Shown here: positions 27,875 through 36,693 of the stretch, piece by piece
Numbering within the stretch: position 1 is the first letter of the stretch
Layout: every line of letters starts with the position of its first letter
Assembly (NCBI GenBank): GCA_015272395.1
Contig: JACYLQ010000006.1
Coordinates: 62,001-126,000, forward strand
Direction: 5' to 3'
DNA: 64,000 bases
Source of the DNA: Calothrix sp. C42_A2020_038
GTDB taxonomy: Bacteria > Cyanobacteriota > Cyanobacteriia > Cyanobacteriales > Nostocaceae
Notes under the pieces: generated by a model
The model's database searches: none
Seen by the model: only the letters and a program-made list of their open reading frames with translations
What the model was told of the DNA's origin: nothing
Position numbers and translations under genes: made by a program

Positions 27875-28939
27875 ATGATAGATAACTTAGAAAATTCAAG
27901 CATGGTTTCGAGAAATTCATTGAAGAAATTGGAAATATCTGTGATTATTCCAGTTTTCAACGGTGGAAATAGTTTCAAAAGCTGTTTATCAAATTTGACA
28001 TCTGCCACACCACCTCCATGCGAAATTATTGTTGTTGCGGATGGTGATACAGATAATTCATGGTTGGTTGCCCAACAGTATGGCGTGAAAGTGTTAAGAT
28101 TGACAACATGTAACGGCCCGGCAAAAGCGCGTAATGTTGGAGCGCAAAATGCAAAAGGCGATATACTACTCTTCATTGATGCTGATGTGACTGTTTACCC
28201 GGATATAATTGAGCGGGTGAAAAAGATATTTACGGAGAAGTCAGAACTCGCTGCTATTATTGGTTCTTATGATGATATACCTGGTGAAACCAACTTTTTA
28301 TCACAGTACAAAAACCTTTTTCACCACTATACACATCAAAAAGCTAGTGAGGAAGGATTTACCTTTTGGGGCGCCTGTGGTGCGATCCGTCGCGATGTGT
28401 TCTTTGCTGTTGGTGGTTTTGATGAAAGTTATCGCCGACCTAGTATTGAAGATATAGAGTTAGGTTATCGGTTAGCAAAAGCAGGTTATAAGATTCGCCT
28501 GTGTAAAGATATACAAGTCAAACATTTAAAGCATTGGTCTGCAATTTCTTTATTGAGAGCAGAATTTTTCTACCGTGCCTTACCTTGGGTTGAATTGATA
28601 TTGCGTGAAGGCGCCAGAAATGATTTGAATTTAGGAATTACAAGTCGCTTGAGTGTGGTTGTAGTTTATGCGCTATTATTTGTTGTAATTACAACCTTGT
28701 GGTTGCCTCAATTATTTATAGTAGCTTGTGGATTGATTTTACTTCTTCTAGGTTTAAACCGGCCTGTCTATAAATTTTTTACTCAAAAACGTGGGTTTTG
28801 GTTCGCACTGCGGGTTATACCTTGGCATTGGTTTTACTACTTATATGGTGGATTCGCTATTTTAATAGGGACAATTCACTATTTTTGGCAGCAATACAGC
28901 GTTTTTAAACCTGACAACATTAATCCCTCCAAAACTTAG
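27875..28939 (+). CDS. Glycosyltransferase family 2 with C-terminal membrane helices
   Basis: A 354-residue GT-A enzyme. 'ISVIIPVFNGGNSFKSCLSN', 'EIIVVADGDTDNSWLVAQQ' and 'DILLFIDADVTVYPDIIERV' give the nucleotide and DAD metal sites. The catalytic region is 'GGFDESYRRPSIEDIELGYR'. Two or three hydrophobic helices follow ('VVVYALLFVVITTLWLPQLF' and others), so it is a membrane-bound processive-type or lipid-acceptor transferase. The ATG at 27875 is preceded by a weak GGTAACGG ribosome-binding site. A downstream in-frame Met at codon 10 is an alternative start. Confidence 0.86.
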   Translation: MIDNLENSSMVSRNSLKKLEISVIIPVFNGGNSFKSCLSNLTSATPPPCEIIVVADGDTDNSWLVAQQYGVKVLRLTTCNGPAKARNVGAQNAKGDILLFIDADVTVYPDIIERVKKIFTEKSELAAIIGSYDDIPGETNFLSQYKNLFHHYTHQKASEEGFTFWGACGAIRRDVFFAVGGFDESYRRPSIEDIELGYRLAKAGYKIRLCKDIQVKHLKHWSAISLLRAEFFYRALPWVELILREGARNDLNLGITSRLSVVVVYALLFVVITTLWLPQLFIVACGLILLLLGLNRPVYKFFTQKRGFWFALRVIPWHWFYYLYGGFAILIGTIHYFWQQYSVFKPDNINPSKT

Positions 28940-29016
28940 CTGCAATGATTTTAAGTTTCCATACAACAAAATAGTCTTAAAAAACAGTCAAGAAAATATA
29001 CTGGGGAATCCAAGCA

Positions 29017-30471
29017 ATGCAAAAGTATCCTGTAGTTATTATCGGTGCCGGGCCTGCTGGTCTTACTGCTGCTTATCAATTGATGAAACAGAACATCAAG
29101 TCTATCGTTTTGGAGCAATCCGATAAAGTTGGGGGAATATCTCGTACAGAAACATATAAAGGTTATCGTTTTGACATTGGCGGACATCGTTTTTTTACCA
29201 AAGTTAGTGAAGTTGAGCAGCTTTGGAAAGAAGTCATGGGAGATGAATTCATCAAAGTTCCACGGATGTCACGCATATATTACAAAGGTAAATTTTTTAA
29301 CTATCCATTAACTTTATTTAATACAGTCCATAATATTGGTGTTAGCCAAAGCGCTTTAATTTTATTGAGCTATCTAAAAGCAAAGTTACAGGCAAAGATG
29401 CGACCCAATTGGGAAGCAGAAAACTTTGAGGAATGGGTGACAGACCGCTTTGGTAGTCGTCTTTATCAAACCTTCTTCAAAACCTATACAGAAAAAGTCT
29501 GGGGTATTCCTTGCACTCAAATTCGAGCAGACTGGGCAGCACAAAGAATTCAAGGCATGTCACTCAAAAGGGCTGTTATCAATGCTTTGTTTGGTAGTCA
29601 AAATGCTAAAAGCCTAATCAAAGAATTTGATTACCCACTTCTGGGACCAGGAATGATGTGGGAACGCTTTCAAGAAAAAGTCGAAAGTCAAGGTTCTCCT
29701 GTATTAATGCAAACACAAGTGACTCGTATTGAACGCGAGGGAAATCGGATTAAAAGTATTACTGCCTTACAAGCAGATAAAACAATCCAAATCACAGGCG
29801 ACAACTTCATTTCTACCATGCCAGTAACTACACTGCTGCATCGGCTCGATCCTCAACCCCCTGAACACGTATTGACTGCTGCGCGGGGTTTGAAATATCG
29901 AGACTTTCTAATTGTGTCGCTGATTATTGATGAAAAAGATTTATTTCCTGACAACTGGCTTTACATTCACAGTCCAGAGTTCAAAGTTGGAAGGATTCAA
30001 AACTTTAAAAATTGGAGTCCTGCAATGCTTCCCGATGCGAACAAAACCTGTTTAGGAATGGAATACTTTTGCAGTCGGGGAGATGAACTATGGGAAACGT
30101 CCGATTCCAAGCTGATAGAACTTGCAAGTCGTGAAGCAGTTAATCTTGGTTTAGTCAGCAATATAAGCAAAATCGAAGATGGTACTGTGATTAGACAGTA
30201 TAAAGCGTATCCAGTATATGACGGTGAATATCAAAAGCATCTGAAAGTCATCCAAGCTTATTTAGAAGAGTTTGAAAACCTTCAAACCGTTGGTAGAAAT
30301 GGTATGCATAGATACAATAATCAAGACCACTCCATGTTGACAGGTATGTTAGCGGTTAAAAATATTTTGGGAGAAAACCATGATTTATGGAATGTTAATA
30401 CCGAACGCTCTTATCATGAAGAGTTTACAGTAGAGGAATCGAAGCAGAAAGTTGAAGCTTTGGCAAAATAG
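29017..30471 (+). CDS. FAD-dependent oxidoreductase, UDP-galactopyranose-mutase-like
   Basis: A 484-residue flavoprotein. The FAD dinucleotide-binding motif 'VVIIGAGPAGLTAAYQL' is at residues 6-22, followed by 'VGGISRTETYKGYRFDIGGH', the flavin-binding arrangement shared by UDP-galactopyranose mutases and protoporphyrinogen-oxidase-like enzymes. The C-terminal FAD loop is 'NLQTVGRNGMHRYNNQDHSM'. At 484 residues it is longer than typical Glf (about 370-400), so the substrate may differ. Its place inside a glycosyltransferase/flippase cluster supports a sugar-nucleotide or lipid-linked sugar substrate. Confidence 0.8.
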   Translation: MQKYPVVIIGAGPAGLTAAYQLMKQNIKSIVLEQSDKVGGISRTETYKGYRFDIGGHRFFTKVSEVEQLWKEVMGDEFIKVPRMSRIYYKGKFFNYPLTLFNTVHNIGVSQSALILLSYLKAKLQAKMRPNWEAENFEEWVTDRFGSRLYQTFFKTYTEKVWGIPCTQIRADWAAQRIQGMSLKRAVINALFGSQNAKSLIKEFDYPLLGPGMMWERFQEKVESQGSPVLMQTQVTRIEREGNRIKSITALQADKTIQITGDNFISTMPVTTLLHRLDPQPPEHVLTAARGLKYRDFLIVSLIIDEKDLFPDNWLYIHSPEFKVGRIQNFKNWSPAMLPDANKTCLGMEYFCSRGDELWETSDSKLIELASREAVNLGLVSNISKIEDGTVIRQYKAYPVYDGEYQKHLKVIQAYLEEFENLQTVGRNGMHRYNNQDHSMLTGMLAVKNILGENHDLWNVNTERSYHEEFTVEESKQKVEALAK

Positions 30472-30479
30472 AATCAGTC

Positions 30480-30560
30480 TTAGAGGTTGTTTGAAAAGTA
30501 TCAAGAACCTAACCCCTAACCCCTTCCCAGATGCGGGAAGGGGAACAAAAAAATAGGGAC
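30480..30560 (+). repeat. Dispersed repeat with 'CCCCTTCCC...GGGAAGGGG' hairpin
   Basis: Begins AGAGGTTGTTTGAAAAGT and continues into a stem formed by CCCCTTCCC and GGGAAGGGG. The same TTGTTTGAAAAGTCATAA motif recurs inverted at 32170-32196, and related stems lie at 31990-32170, so copies flank the GT87-like gene on both sides. Confidence 0.6.
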
Positions 30561-30600
30561 TTTAAAAACATTGTAAAAATAGCAATCATGACAAAAAAAT

Positions 30601-31971
30601 ATGCAGATTAATCAAAAATTCAACCAGAAATTTTTATACAATTTTGTTAATTTATTACTTGTTTTTACACTCATTATTACTTTACTTGGTTTTTTCGTAG
30701 ACATACGAAACACACTTAAATATGGAGGAATAGATTTAAGAAATCGAGTTGTAGGAGCAAGACTTTTAGCCAAAGGTTTAGACCCATATTATTTTAAATG
30801 GACTCCAGGCAAAGATGAAAAATTACTCGACCCTCTTGACTGGCCTACTATACCTGTTTCTAGAGTGACTGTTAATCCGAGTATTTTATTATTCCACTTC
30901 CCTTTTGCAAATCTACCTTACTTCCCCCAAAGAATAATTTGGTTTTTTATACAGTGGTTTTGTTTATTAGCGTCGGTATTTATTTTTATTAAAAATAATT
31001 TACATGATGTGCGGACTAAATCGATATTAATTACCCTTTTTATCTTTGTATCCGGTAGCTTATTGTGGAGACTACATATTGATGTTGGACAATTTTACAT
31101 TATTTTAGTTTTTTTACTAGCTTTATCGTATCATTTTTTCAACTCAAACTTTAAATATAGTAATGTTTTAGGTGGCTTTTTCGTTGGTCTCGCAGCTTGT
31201 CTTCGATTCCCTCTTATTGTGATGGTGCTGCCAATGATTATTTTCAGAAAAGTCAAGATGCTTACAGCAACACTAGTTAGTTTTTTCTCATGCTTACTAT
31301 TTTCTGTACTATTTGCAGGATTACCAGCTTGGCAGAGCTATTTTTCGGCAATGGCAATTAATGGCAAATTGAATACAGAATCGATTCCGGTAGCTAAAGC
31401 TGATGTCAGAAAGATTTTTCCTAAAATCGTTGAAGGAATGAATAATTTGCAAGACTTTAACGGAGGAATACCTAATTCTAATTCGTCAGTACAATTTTTA
31501 TTAAAAGATAATTTATCGTTGCAATTAGACAGCAAATATATATTATTAATTCTTGCTGGAGTCTTATTATTATATAGTTTTGTCATTTATCGTTCTTATC
31601 AAACTAACAGCCCTAACAAAACCAATATTAAAGAAATAGATCTAATTTTCTTCATCAGTACAATTACTCTTTTGATTGCGGATTTTTTCATGCCGGCGCC
31701 GAGAAATCCCTATAACGATGTCTTTTTTATAATTCCTTTAATCTTGTTAATGCAAAACATTAATATATTCAATACTCAAATGTTAGGCTGCATGTTATTG
31801 ATGTATTTTGGTTGGCTAACCTTGAACGGAATGTTTGCTTGGCTACCAATTGAAGTTCAAATAGGCGAATATAGTATATTATCATCGATGATATTAATGA
31901 GTATTCTCTTTATGAGAGGTAGCATTTCAATTTTGCCTCTGCGACTTTTTTCTAATCAGCAAAAGAATTGA
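30601..31971 (+). CDS. GT87/DUF2029-like polytopic membrane glycosyltransferase
   Basis: A 456-residue protein with about ten hydrophobic helices. The first periplasmic loop after helix 1 contains 'YGGIDLRNRVVGARLLAKGL' and 'DPYYFKW', with the aspartate (GGIDLRNR) and 'KGLDPY' pattern typical of GT87 enzymes, which use polyprenyl-phosphate sugars outside the membrane. Codon use is strongly AT-rich compared with the neighbouring transferases, with many Phe, Ile and Leu residues. It could be a mannosyl/arabinosyl-type transferase or serve as the missing polymerase of the cluster. Repeats on both sides suggest it may have been inserted separately. Confidence 0.72.
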   Translation: MQINQKFNQKFLYNFVNLLLVFTLIITLLGFFVDIRNTLKYGGIDLRNRVVGARLLAKGLDPYYFKWTPGKDEKLLDPLDWPTIPVSRVTVNPSILLFHFPFANLPYFPQRIIWFFIQWFCLLASVFIFIKNNLHDVRTKSILITLFIFVSGSLLWRLHIDVGQFYIILVFLLALSYHFFNSNFKYSNVLGGFFVGLAACLRFPLIVMVLPMIIFRKVKMLTATLVSFFSCLLFSVLFAGLPAWQSYFSAMAINGKLNTESIPVAKADVRKIFPKIVEGMNNLQDFNGGIPNSNSSVQFLLKDNLSLQLDSKYILLILAGVLLLYSFVIYRSYQTNSPNKTNIKEIDLIFFISTITLLIADFFMPAPRNPYNDVFFIIPLILLMQNINIFNTQMLGCMLLMYFGWLTLNGMFAWLPIEVQIGEYSILSSMILMSILFMRGSISILPLRLFSNQQKN

Positions 31972-32362
31972 GTAAATGAAAATCTGAACGCTCGAACCTA
32001 ACCCTTAACCCCCTTCTCTACCGAGGGAAGGAGAACAAGACAATAATGCTTTCAAATCCTCTCCTCAACCCGACTTTTCACGGTATCTTTAAAACCTCTC
32101 CTCGCAGGAGAGGGAAAGCAAATGTACTCCTCCTTTCCCTCGTAGAAAACTCTCTTGGGGGTTAAGTTTTATGACTTTTCAAACAATCTCTAAGGAAACT
32201 TTGGAACGGGGATAGGTTTTATGTTTGGTTTTCCACAAAACGAGAAAAGTCAGAAAAACAACTAAGCTGGTAGATAGCGTGGGCTTTCTCTGCCGTAGTT
32301 AGCTAAAATCTGATCAGGCAGAATGCGATTTTAACCTGCCTAACCCTACTTGTAACCAAATC
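31972..32362. other. Repeat-rich gap between the glycan cluster and ffh
   Basis: No gene. From 31990 to 32200 there are several purine/pyrimidine-skewed hairpins (CCCTTCTCT/GGGAAGGAG, CTCTCCTCG/AGGAGAGGG) of the kind also seen at 30515 and 60893. The last 120 bases upstream of ffh are free of repeats and are the likely promoter region. Confidence 0.5.
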
Positions 32363-33826
32363 ATGTTTGACGCACTATCAGATCGTTTAGAATCAGCCTG
32401 GAAAAAACTCCGAGGGCAAGATAAAATCTCTCAATCGAATATTCAAGATGCGTTGCGGGAAGTGCGCCGCGCGTTGTTGGAAGCTGATGTTAACCTACAG
32501 GTCGTCAAAGACTTTATTAGTGAAGTTGAAGCAAAAGCACAGGGCGCCGAAGTTATTTCAGGAGTAAAGCCCGACCAACAATTTATTAAGATTGTTTACG
32601 ACGAACTGGTAGCAGTGATGGGGGAAGAAAATGTTCCCTTAGCGACTGCGCCGTCTTCTCCAACAGTAGTGCTGATGGCTGGGTTGCAAGGTACTGGTAA
32701 AACTACAGCCACAGCCAAGTTAGCATTGCATTTACGTAAAATAAATCGCTCCTGTATGATGGTAGCAACTGACGTTTACCGTCCAGCAGCGATTGACCAG
32801 CTGATAACTTTGGGTAAGCAAATCGATGTACCTGTGTTTGAGATGGGTAGCGATGCAAACCCAGTCGAAATCGCACGTTCCGGTGTTGAAAGAGCCAAGG
32901 CAGATGGAATTGATACTGTAATAGTCGATACTGCTGGGCGCCTGTTTATTGACTCGGATATGATGGCGGAACTCGCGAGCATCAAAGCAGCAGTTAATCC
33001 CCACGAAGTTTTATTAGTAGTAGACGCGATGACGGGTCAAGAAGCGGCGAGTTTGACTCGTACCTTTCATGACCAAATCGGGATAACTGGGGCAATTTTA
33101 ACCAAAATGGATGGCGATAGCCGTGGCGGTGCTGCGTTATCTGTAAGGAAAATTTCTGGTCAGCCAATCAAATTTATCGGTGTTGGTGAAAAAGTTGAAG
33201 CACTTCAACCATTTTATCCAGACCGGATGGCATCGCGAATCTTGGGAATGGGCGATGTTTTGACATTGGTCGAGAAAGCACAAGAAGAAATAGATCTTGC
33301 TGATGCTGAGAAAATGCAGGAAAAAATTCTCAGTGCAAAGTTTGATTTTACCGATTTTCTTAAACAGTTACGCTTATTGAAGAATATGGGTTCGCTGGGA
33401 GGCATTATGAAGCTGATTCCCGGTATGAACAAATTAAACGACGACCAACTTAAACAAGGGGAAGTCCAACTCAAGCGCTGCGAAGCAATGATCAACTCGA
33501 TGACTCAACAAGAACGTCGCGACCCTGATTTACTTGCTAGTTCCCCAAGTCGTCGGCGCCGTGTCGCAAAAGGTTCCGGCTACAAAGAACCCGATGTAAG
33601 TAAATTAGTCAGCGACTTTCAGAGAATGCGCTCGATGATGCAGCAAATGGGTCAAGGACGTTTCCCTGGAATGTCTGGAGGAGGAATGTTTGGTGGTATG
33701 GGCGACCCATATGCAGTAGGTAACCGCCCAGCCCCTCCAGGATGGCGCGGGTATAATAGCGGCGCCAGTGGTGGCAAAAAGAAACCGAAAAAAGAGAAAA
33801 AGAAGAAAGGTTTTGGAACACTTTAA
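32363..33826 (+). CDS. ffh: Signal recognition particle protein Ffh
   Basis: GTPase that, with 4.5S-type RNA, delivers nascent membrane proteins to the translocon. The N domain begins 'MFDALSDRLESAWKKLRGQD'. The G domain has the P-loop 'GLQGTGKTTATAKLA', 'DVYRPAAIDQL', 'DTAGRLFIDSDM' and 'TKMDGDSRGG'. The methionine-rich M domain ('LLKNMGSLGGIMKLIPGMNK', 'FQRMRSMMQQMGQG') is followed by a Gly/Met-rich and Lys-rich tail ending 'KKKGFGTL', the usual cyanobacterial form. The 487-residue length is normal. It heads a block with rpsP, a KH protein and rpsU, all on the same strand. Confidence 0.96.
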   Translation: MFDALSDRLESAWKKLRGQDKISQSNIQDALREVRRALLEADVNLQVVKDFISEVEAKAQGAEVISGVKPDQQFIKIVYDELVAVMGEENVPLATAPSSPTVVLMAGLQGTGKTTATAKLALHLRKINRSCMMVATDVYRPAAIDQLITLGKQIDVPVFEMGSDANPVEIARSGVERAKADGIDTVIVDTAGRLFIDSDMMAELASIKAAVNPHEVLLVVDAMTGQEAASLTRTFHDQIGITGAILTKMDGDSRGGAALSVRKISGQPIKFIGVGEKVEALQPFYPDRMASRILGMGDVLTLVEKAQEEIDLADAEKMQEKILSAKFDFTDFLKQLRLLKNMGSLGGIMKLIPGMNKLNDDQLKQGEVQLKRCEAMINSMTQQERRDPDLLASSPSRRRRVAKGSGYKEPDVSKLVSDFQRMRSMMQQMGQGRFPGMSGGGMFGGMGDPYAVGNRPAPPGWRGYNSGASGGKKKPKKEKKKKGFGTL

Positions 33827-33947
33827 GGACTAAGAGTCGCCAAGCTATATGTAGTCTCTAGTCCCCAGTTGCCATTCCCAATCTCAAATAAAGTGCTAAA
33901 ATAAGCATTTCAGTATCAATTAACAGCAAACGACAACTCTCTGAGCT

Positions 33948-34208
33948 ATGATTAAATTGCGCTTGAAGCGATTTGGTAAAAAGCGGGAAGCAAGTTACCG
34001 TATAATCGCGATTAACAGTCTCTCTCGTCGCGATGGACTACCCCTGGAAGAACTAGGATATTACAACCCTAGAACAAAAGAAGTAAAACTGGATGAAGCC
34101 GGAATCCTCAAGCGATTACAACAAGGCGCCCAACCTACAGATACTGTGCGTCACATCCTAGAAAAAGCTAATGTCTTGGAAAAGGTCAGTGCAAAACCCG
34201 CATCATAA
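33948..34208 (+). CDS. rpsP: 30S ribosomal protein S16
   Basis: Small-subunit ribosomal protein of 86 residues. The N terminus '[20 protein letters not shown]' followed by '[20 protein letters not shown]' is diagnostic. It lies 121 bases after ffh and 25 bases before the KH-domain gene, the order typical of bacterial ffh-rpsP-khpA operons. Confidence 0.97.
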   Translation: MIKLRLKRFGKKREASYRIIAINSLSRRDGLPLEELGYYNPRTKEVKLDEAGILKRLQQGAQPTDTVRHILEKANVLEKVSAKPAS

Positions 34209-34233
34209 TGTAGCAATCAATCCCAGGAAATCG

Positions 34234-34623
34234 ATGCCAGACTATGTAGATATAGTCAGGTATCTCGTGGAGCCATTTTTAGAGTCTCCAGAATCTTTGA
34301 GCATCGATTGCGAAGTATCTACTAATCGTAATCGGGCCTGGATTCGTGTTGCCTTCGATAGCGCAGATAAAGGAAAAGTGTTTGGACGAGGTGGACGTAA
34401 TATTCAAGCGATTCGTACTTGTCTTACAGCTTTTGCCGAATTGACAGGACAATCCGTTTACTTAGATATTTTTGGTAGCGCTAGTGGTGGTCGTGACGGA
34501 ATGTCTTTTGATGAAGATAATGAAGAACGACTCCCACCCCCTCGTTCAAGAGATAGACGTAGTAGCACTAGTAGTAATAACGGACACCGTCCTTTTATTA
34601 AGCCTCGCTCTCGTCAAGTTTAA
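34234..34623 (+). CDS. khpA: KH-domain RNA-binding protein (KhpA/YlqC family)
   Basis: RNA-binding protein whose relatives pair with KhpB and act in RNA metabolism and cell elongation. I start at the ATG at 34234 (MPDYVDIVRYLVEP), which has AGGA eight bases upstream. The frame is open further back but overlaps rpsP and looks unlike protein. The KH domain has the GxxG loop in 'VFGRGGRNIQAIRTCL'. The C-terminal 45 residues are low-complexity, acidic and then Arg/Ser-rich ('PPPRSRDRRSSTSSNN'), an extension absent from most bacterial KhpA and plausibly an extra RNA-contacting tail. Confidence 0.9.
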   Translation: MPDYVDIVRYLVEPFLESPESLSIDCEVSTNRNRAWIRVAFDSADKGKVFGRGGRNIQAIRTCLTAFAELTGQSVYLDIFGSASGGRDGMSFDEDNEERLPPPRSRDRRSSTSSNNGHRPFIKPRSRQV

Positions 34624-34740
34624 ATTAGTATACAGGTGTTGCTGTTACAAAATCAGAAGGCGCCTTTCAAAACAATTTAAACTGGAATTATGTAACTTAA
34701 GTGTTACTAGAAGCACTTTTGATTCAATTTGGTTAACTTC

Positions 34741-34750
34741 AAGGAGGTGA
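34741..34750 (+). promoter_or_regulatory. Strong Shine-Dalgarno site of rpsU
   Basis: AAGGAGGTGA is a full complement to the 16S rRNA 3' end and lies nine bases before the GTG start at 34760. This is far stronger than other ribosome-binding sites in the window and fixes the rpsU start. Confidence 0.85.
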
Positions 34751-34759
34751 AAGCAGAAA

Positions 34760-34936
34760 GTGGCTGAAGTCCGTTTGGGTGAAAATGAAACAATTGATTC
34801 AGCGTTAAGACGTTTTAAGAAAAAAATTCAAAAAGCTGGAATTTTATCCGAAGTCAAACGCCGAGAACGTTACGAAAAACCCAGTTTGCGCCGTAAGCTC
34901 AAAGCGGAAGCCGCACGTAAAGGTGGACGGTTCTAA
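34760..34936 (+). CDS. rpsU: 30S ribosomal protein S21
   Basis: A 58-residue small-subunit protein starting with GTG. The translation begins [20 protein letters not shown] and ends with the basic '[15 protein letters not shown]', the classic S21 pattern. It follows the KH-protein gene by 136 bases. S21 helps mRNA recognition at the start of translation. A perfect Shine-Dalgarno site precedes it. Confidence 0.95.
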   Translation: MAEVRLGENETIDSALRRFKKKIQKAGILSEVKRRERYEKPSLRRKLKAEAARKGGRF

Positions 34937-35040
34937 GAAACTATAATACTTCTTAGTATCATGGAATATGTTCACTTTTACTATCTGTTCTAACAGTTTG
35001 AGTTGATGACTAAGCTCAAACTACTAACTAATTGAAGTAA

Positions 35041-35066
35041 GTAGAGGCGTATCATTTGCGTCTCTG
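35041..35066 (+). repeat. GTAGAGACG-type palindromic repeat
   Basis: GTAGAGGCG and CGTCTCTGC arms around TATCATTTG. It lies between rpsU and phoH and may also act as a terminator. Confidence 0.6.
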
Positions 35067-35101
35067 CTTTTAACTATCTTAAATCTGAAATTTGAATTTT
35101 T

Positions 35102-36055
35102 ATGGCAGGTGCCTCTATTCTCGAACTGCCTAACATTGAAAGCGCGCTCGCACTCGCAGGAAAGTATGAGGAAAATCTCAAACAGATTGGGCGCCATACA
35201 GGAGCAGATATTACCCTGCGCGGACAAGAGCTATTCATTTCTGGTACGCAAAACCAAGTTGACCGTGCATTGCAAATAGTCCATTCTCTGCAAGAGTTAT
35301 GGAGTAATAATCAAAATATTTATAGTACTGATATACAAGCTGCAATTCAAGCTCTTGACACACAGCGTGAAAGTGATTTGAAAGACTTGCAGCGTGATAT
35401 CGTCGCAAAAACCCGTCGCGGTGAAGAAATTCGAGCAAAAACGTTCCGCCAACGTCAGTATATTCAAGCATTACGCTCTACTGACTTAATATTTTGTACT
35501 GGCCCGGCGGGTACTGGTAAGACATTTTTGGCTGTTGTTGTCGCTGTGCAAGCATTACTTGCAAATGAGTTCGAGAAGATAATTCTTACCCGTCCAGCAG
35601 TTGAAGCTGGTGAAAAGCTTGGTTTTTTACCCGGTGATTTGCAGCAGAAAGTTAATCCTTACCTACGTCCGCTTTATGATGCAATCAATGAATTTATTGA
35701 TTCGGAGAAGGTACCATCATTGATCGAACGCGGCATCATTGAGGTGGCGCCGCTTGCTTACATGCGCGGACGTACACTCAATAATGCTTTTGTAATAGTT
35801 GATGAAGCTCAAAATACCACACCCGCACAGATGAAAATGGTACTAACGCGCTTAGGGTTCCATTCGCGTATGGTAGTTACGGGTGATATGACGCAAACAG
35901 ATTTACTACCAAGTCAACAGTCGGGACTAGCTGTTGCACTCCATATTTTAAAAGATGTGGAGGGAATACATTTCAGTGAATTTACGCAAAAAGATGTTGT
36001 ACGTCATGCTTTAGTACAGCGGATTGTAGCTGCCTATGAAAAATATGAGAAGTAG
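35102..36055 (+). CDS. phoH: PhoH family ATPase
   Basis: A 317-residue cytosolic ATPase of the PhoH/PhoL family, linked to RNA metabolism and ribosome-related processes. An N-terminal KH-like segment ('NLKQIGRHTGADITLRGQEL') precedes the P-loop 'FCTGPAGTGKTFLAVVVAV'. Walker B lies in 'NNAFVIVDEAQNTTPAQMKM', and 'MVVTGDMTQTDLP'-type sensor residues appear as 'VVTGDMTQTDLLPSQQ'. All catalytic motifs are intact. A stem-loop at 36151-36194 is the probable terminator. Confidence 0.93.
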   Translation: MAGASILELPNIESALALAGKYEENLKQIGRHTGADITLRGQELFISGTQNQVDRALQIVHSLQELWSNNQNIYSTDIQAAIQALDTQRESDLKDLQRDIVAKTRRGEEIRAKTFRQRQYIQALRSTDLIFCTGPAGTGKTFLAVVVAVQALLANEFEKIILTRPAVEAGEKLGFLPGDLQQKVNPYLRPLYDAINEFIDSEKVPSLIERGIIEVAPLAYMRGRTLNNAFVIVDEAQNTTPAQMKMVLTRLGFHSRMVVTGDMTQTDLLPSQQSGLAVALHILKDVEGIHFSEFTQKDVVRHALVQRIVAAYEKYEK

Positions 36056-36150
36056 AGATATTACAAAGCTGATTTATCATTTGTTACATACCTATTACAA
36101 ATGTAAGAAATTTGATTTATGCGCTTCATTACATTTCTTTACTCAATACA

Positions 36151-36194
36151 AGAAACCCGGTATCGTAGAAAATAACATTGGATACCGGATTTCT
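36151..36194 (+). terminator. Stem-loop after phoH
   Basis: AGAAACCCGGTATC pairs with GATACCGGATTTCT (12 of 14 positions complementary) across a 16-base loop, followed by AAATTTTAATT. It lies 95 bases after the phoH stop and just before the next ribosome-binding site. Confidence 0.55.
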
Positions 36195-36231
36195 AAATTT
36201 TAATTAAATCTAATGAAAGGACTATTGACAA

Positions 36232-36636
36232 ATGGCTAAGGCATTAAAAGAATTTCTGGAAGCTTGTGAAAGCTTAGGAACATTGCGCTTAATTGTAACT
36301 AGCAGTGCTGCAGTATTAGAAGCGCGCGGCAAAATCGAAAAATTATTTTACGCGGAGTTGGCTAAAGGCAAATATGCAAATATGCACACAGAAGGTTTTG
36401 AGTTTCATCTCAATATGGATAAAATTACCCAGGTAAAGTTTGAAACAGGTGAAGCCAAACGTGGTAACTTTACCACTTATGCAATTAGATTTTTGGATGA
36501 CAAGCAAGAGTCAGCGTTGAGCTTATTTTTACAATGGGGTAAACCCGGAGAATATGAACCTGGGCAGGTGGAAGCATGGCAAGCATTACGTGAACAATAT
36601 GGGGAAGTTTGGGAAACGGCGCCTGTGCAACGTTGA
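36232..36636 (+). CDS. Small protein resembling the HutX/ChuX haem-carrier fold
   Basis: A 134-residue soluble protein. The segment 'TEGFEFHLNMDKITQVKFET' followed by 'NFTTYAIRFLDDKQESALSL' and 'GEYEPGQVEAWQALREQYG' recalls the second half of HutX/ChuX haem-utilisation proteins in order and spacing. The match is by eye and weak, and the family's usual size is larger. The N-terminal 45 residues are helical. It converges with the V4R-like gene and lies within 2 kb of a globin gene, which makes a haem link attractive but unproven. Otherwise treat as a conserved hypothetical. Confidence 0.5.
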   Translation: MAKALKEFLEACESLGTLRLIVTSSAAVLEARGKIEKLFYAELAKGKYANMHTEGFEFHLNMDKITQVKFETGEAKRGNFTTYAIRFLDDKQESALSLFLQWGKPGEYEPGQVEAWQALREQYGEVWETAPVQR

Positions 36637-36693
36637 TAAAAATTAGAAGCATAGATATTTAGATATTTGGATATAGCATCTATGCTTAGTTAA

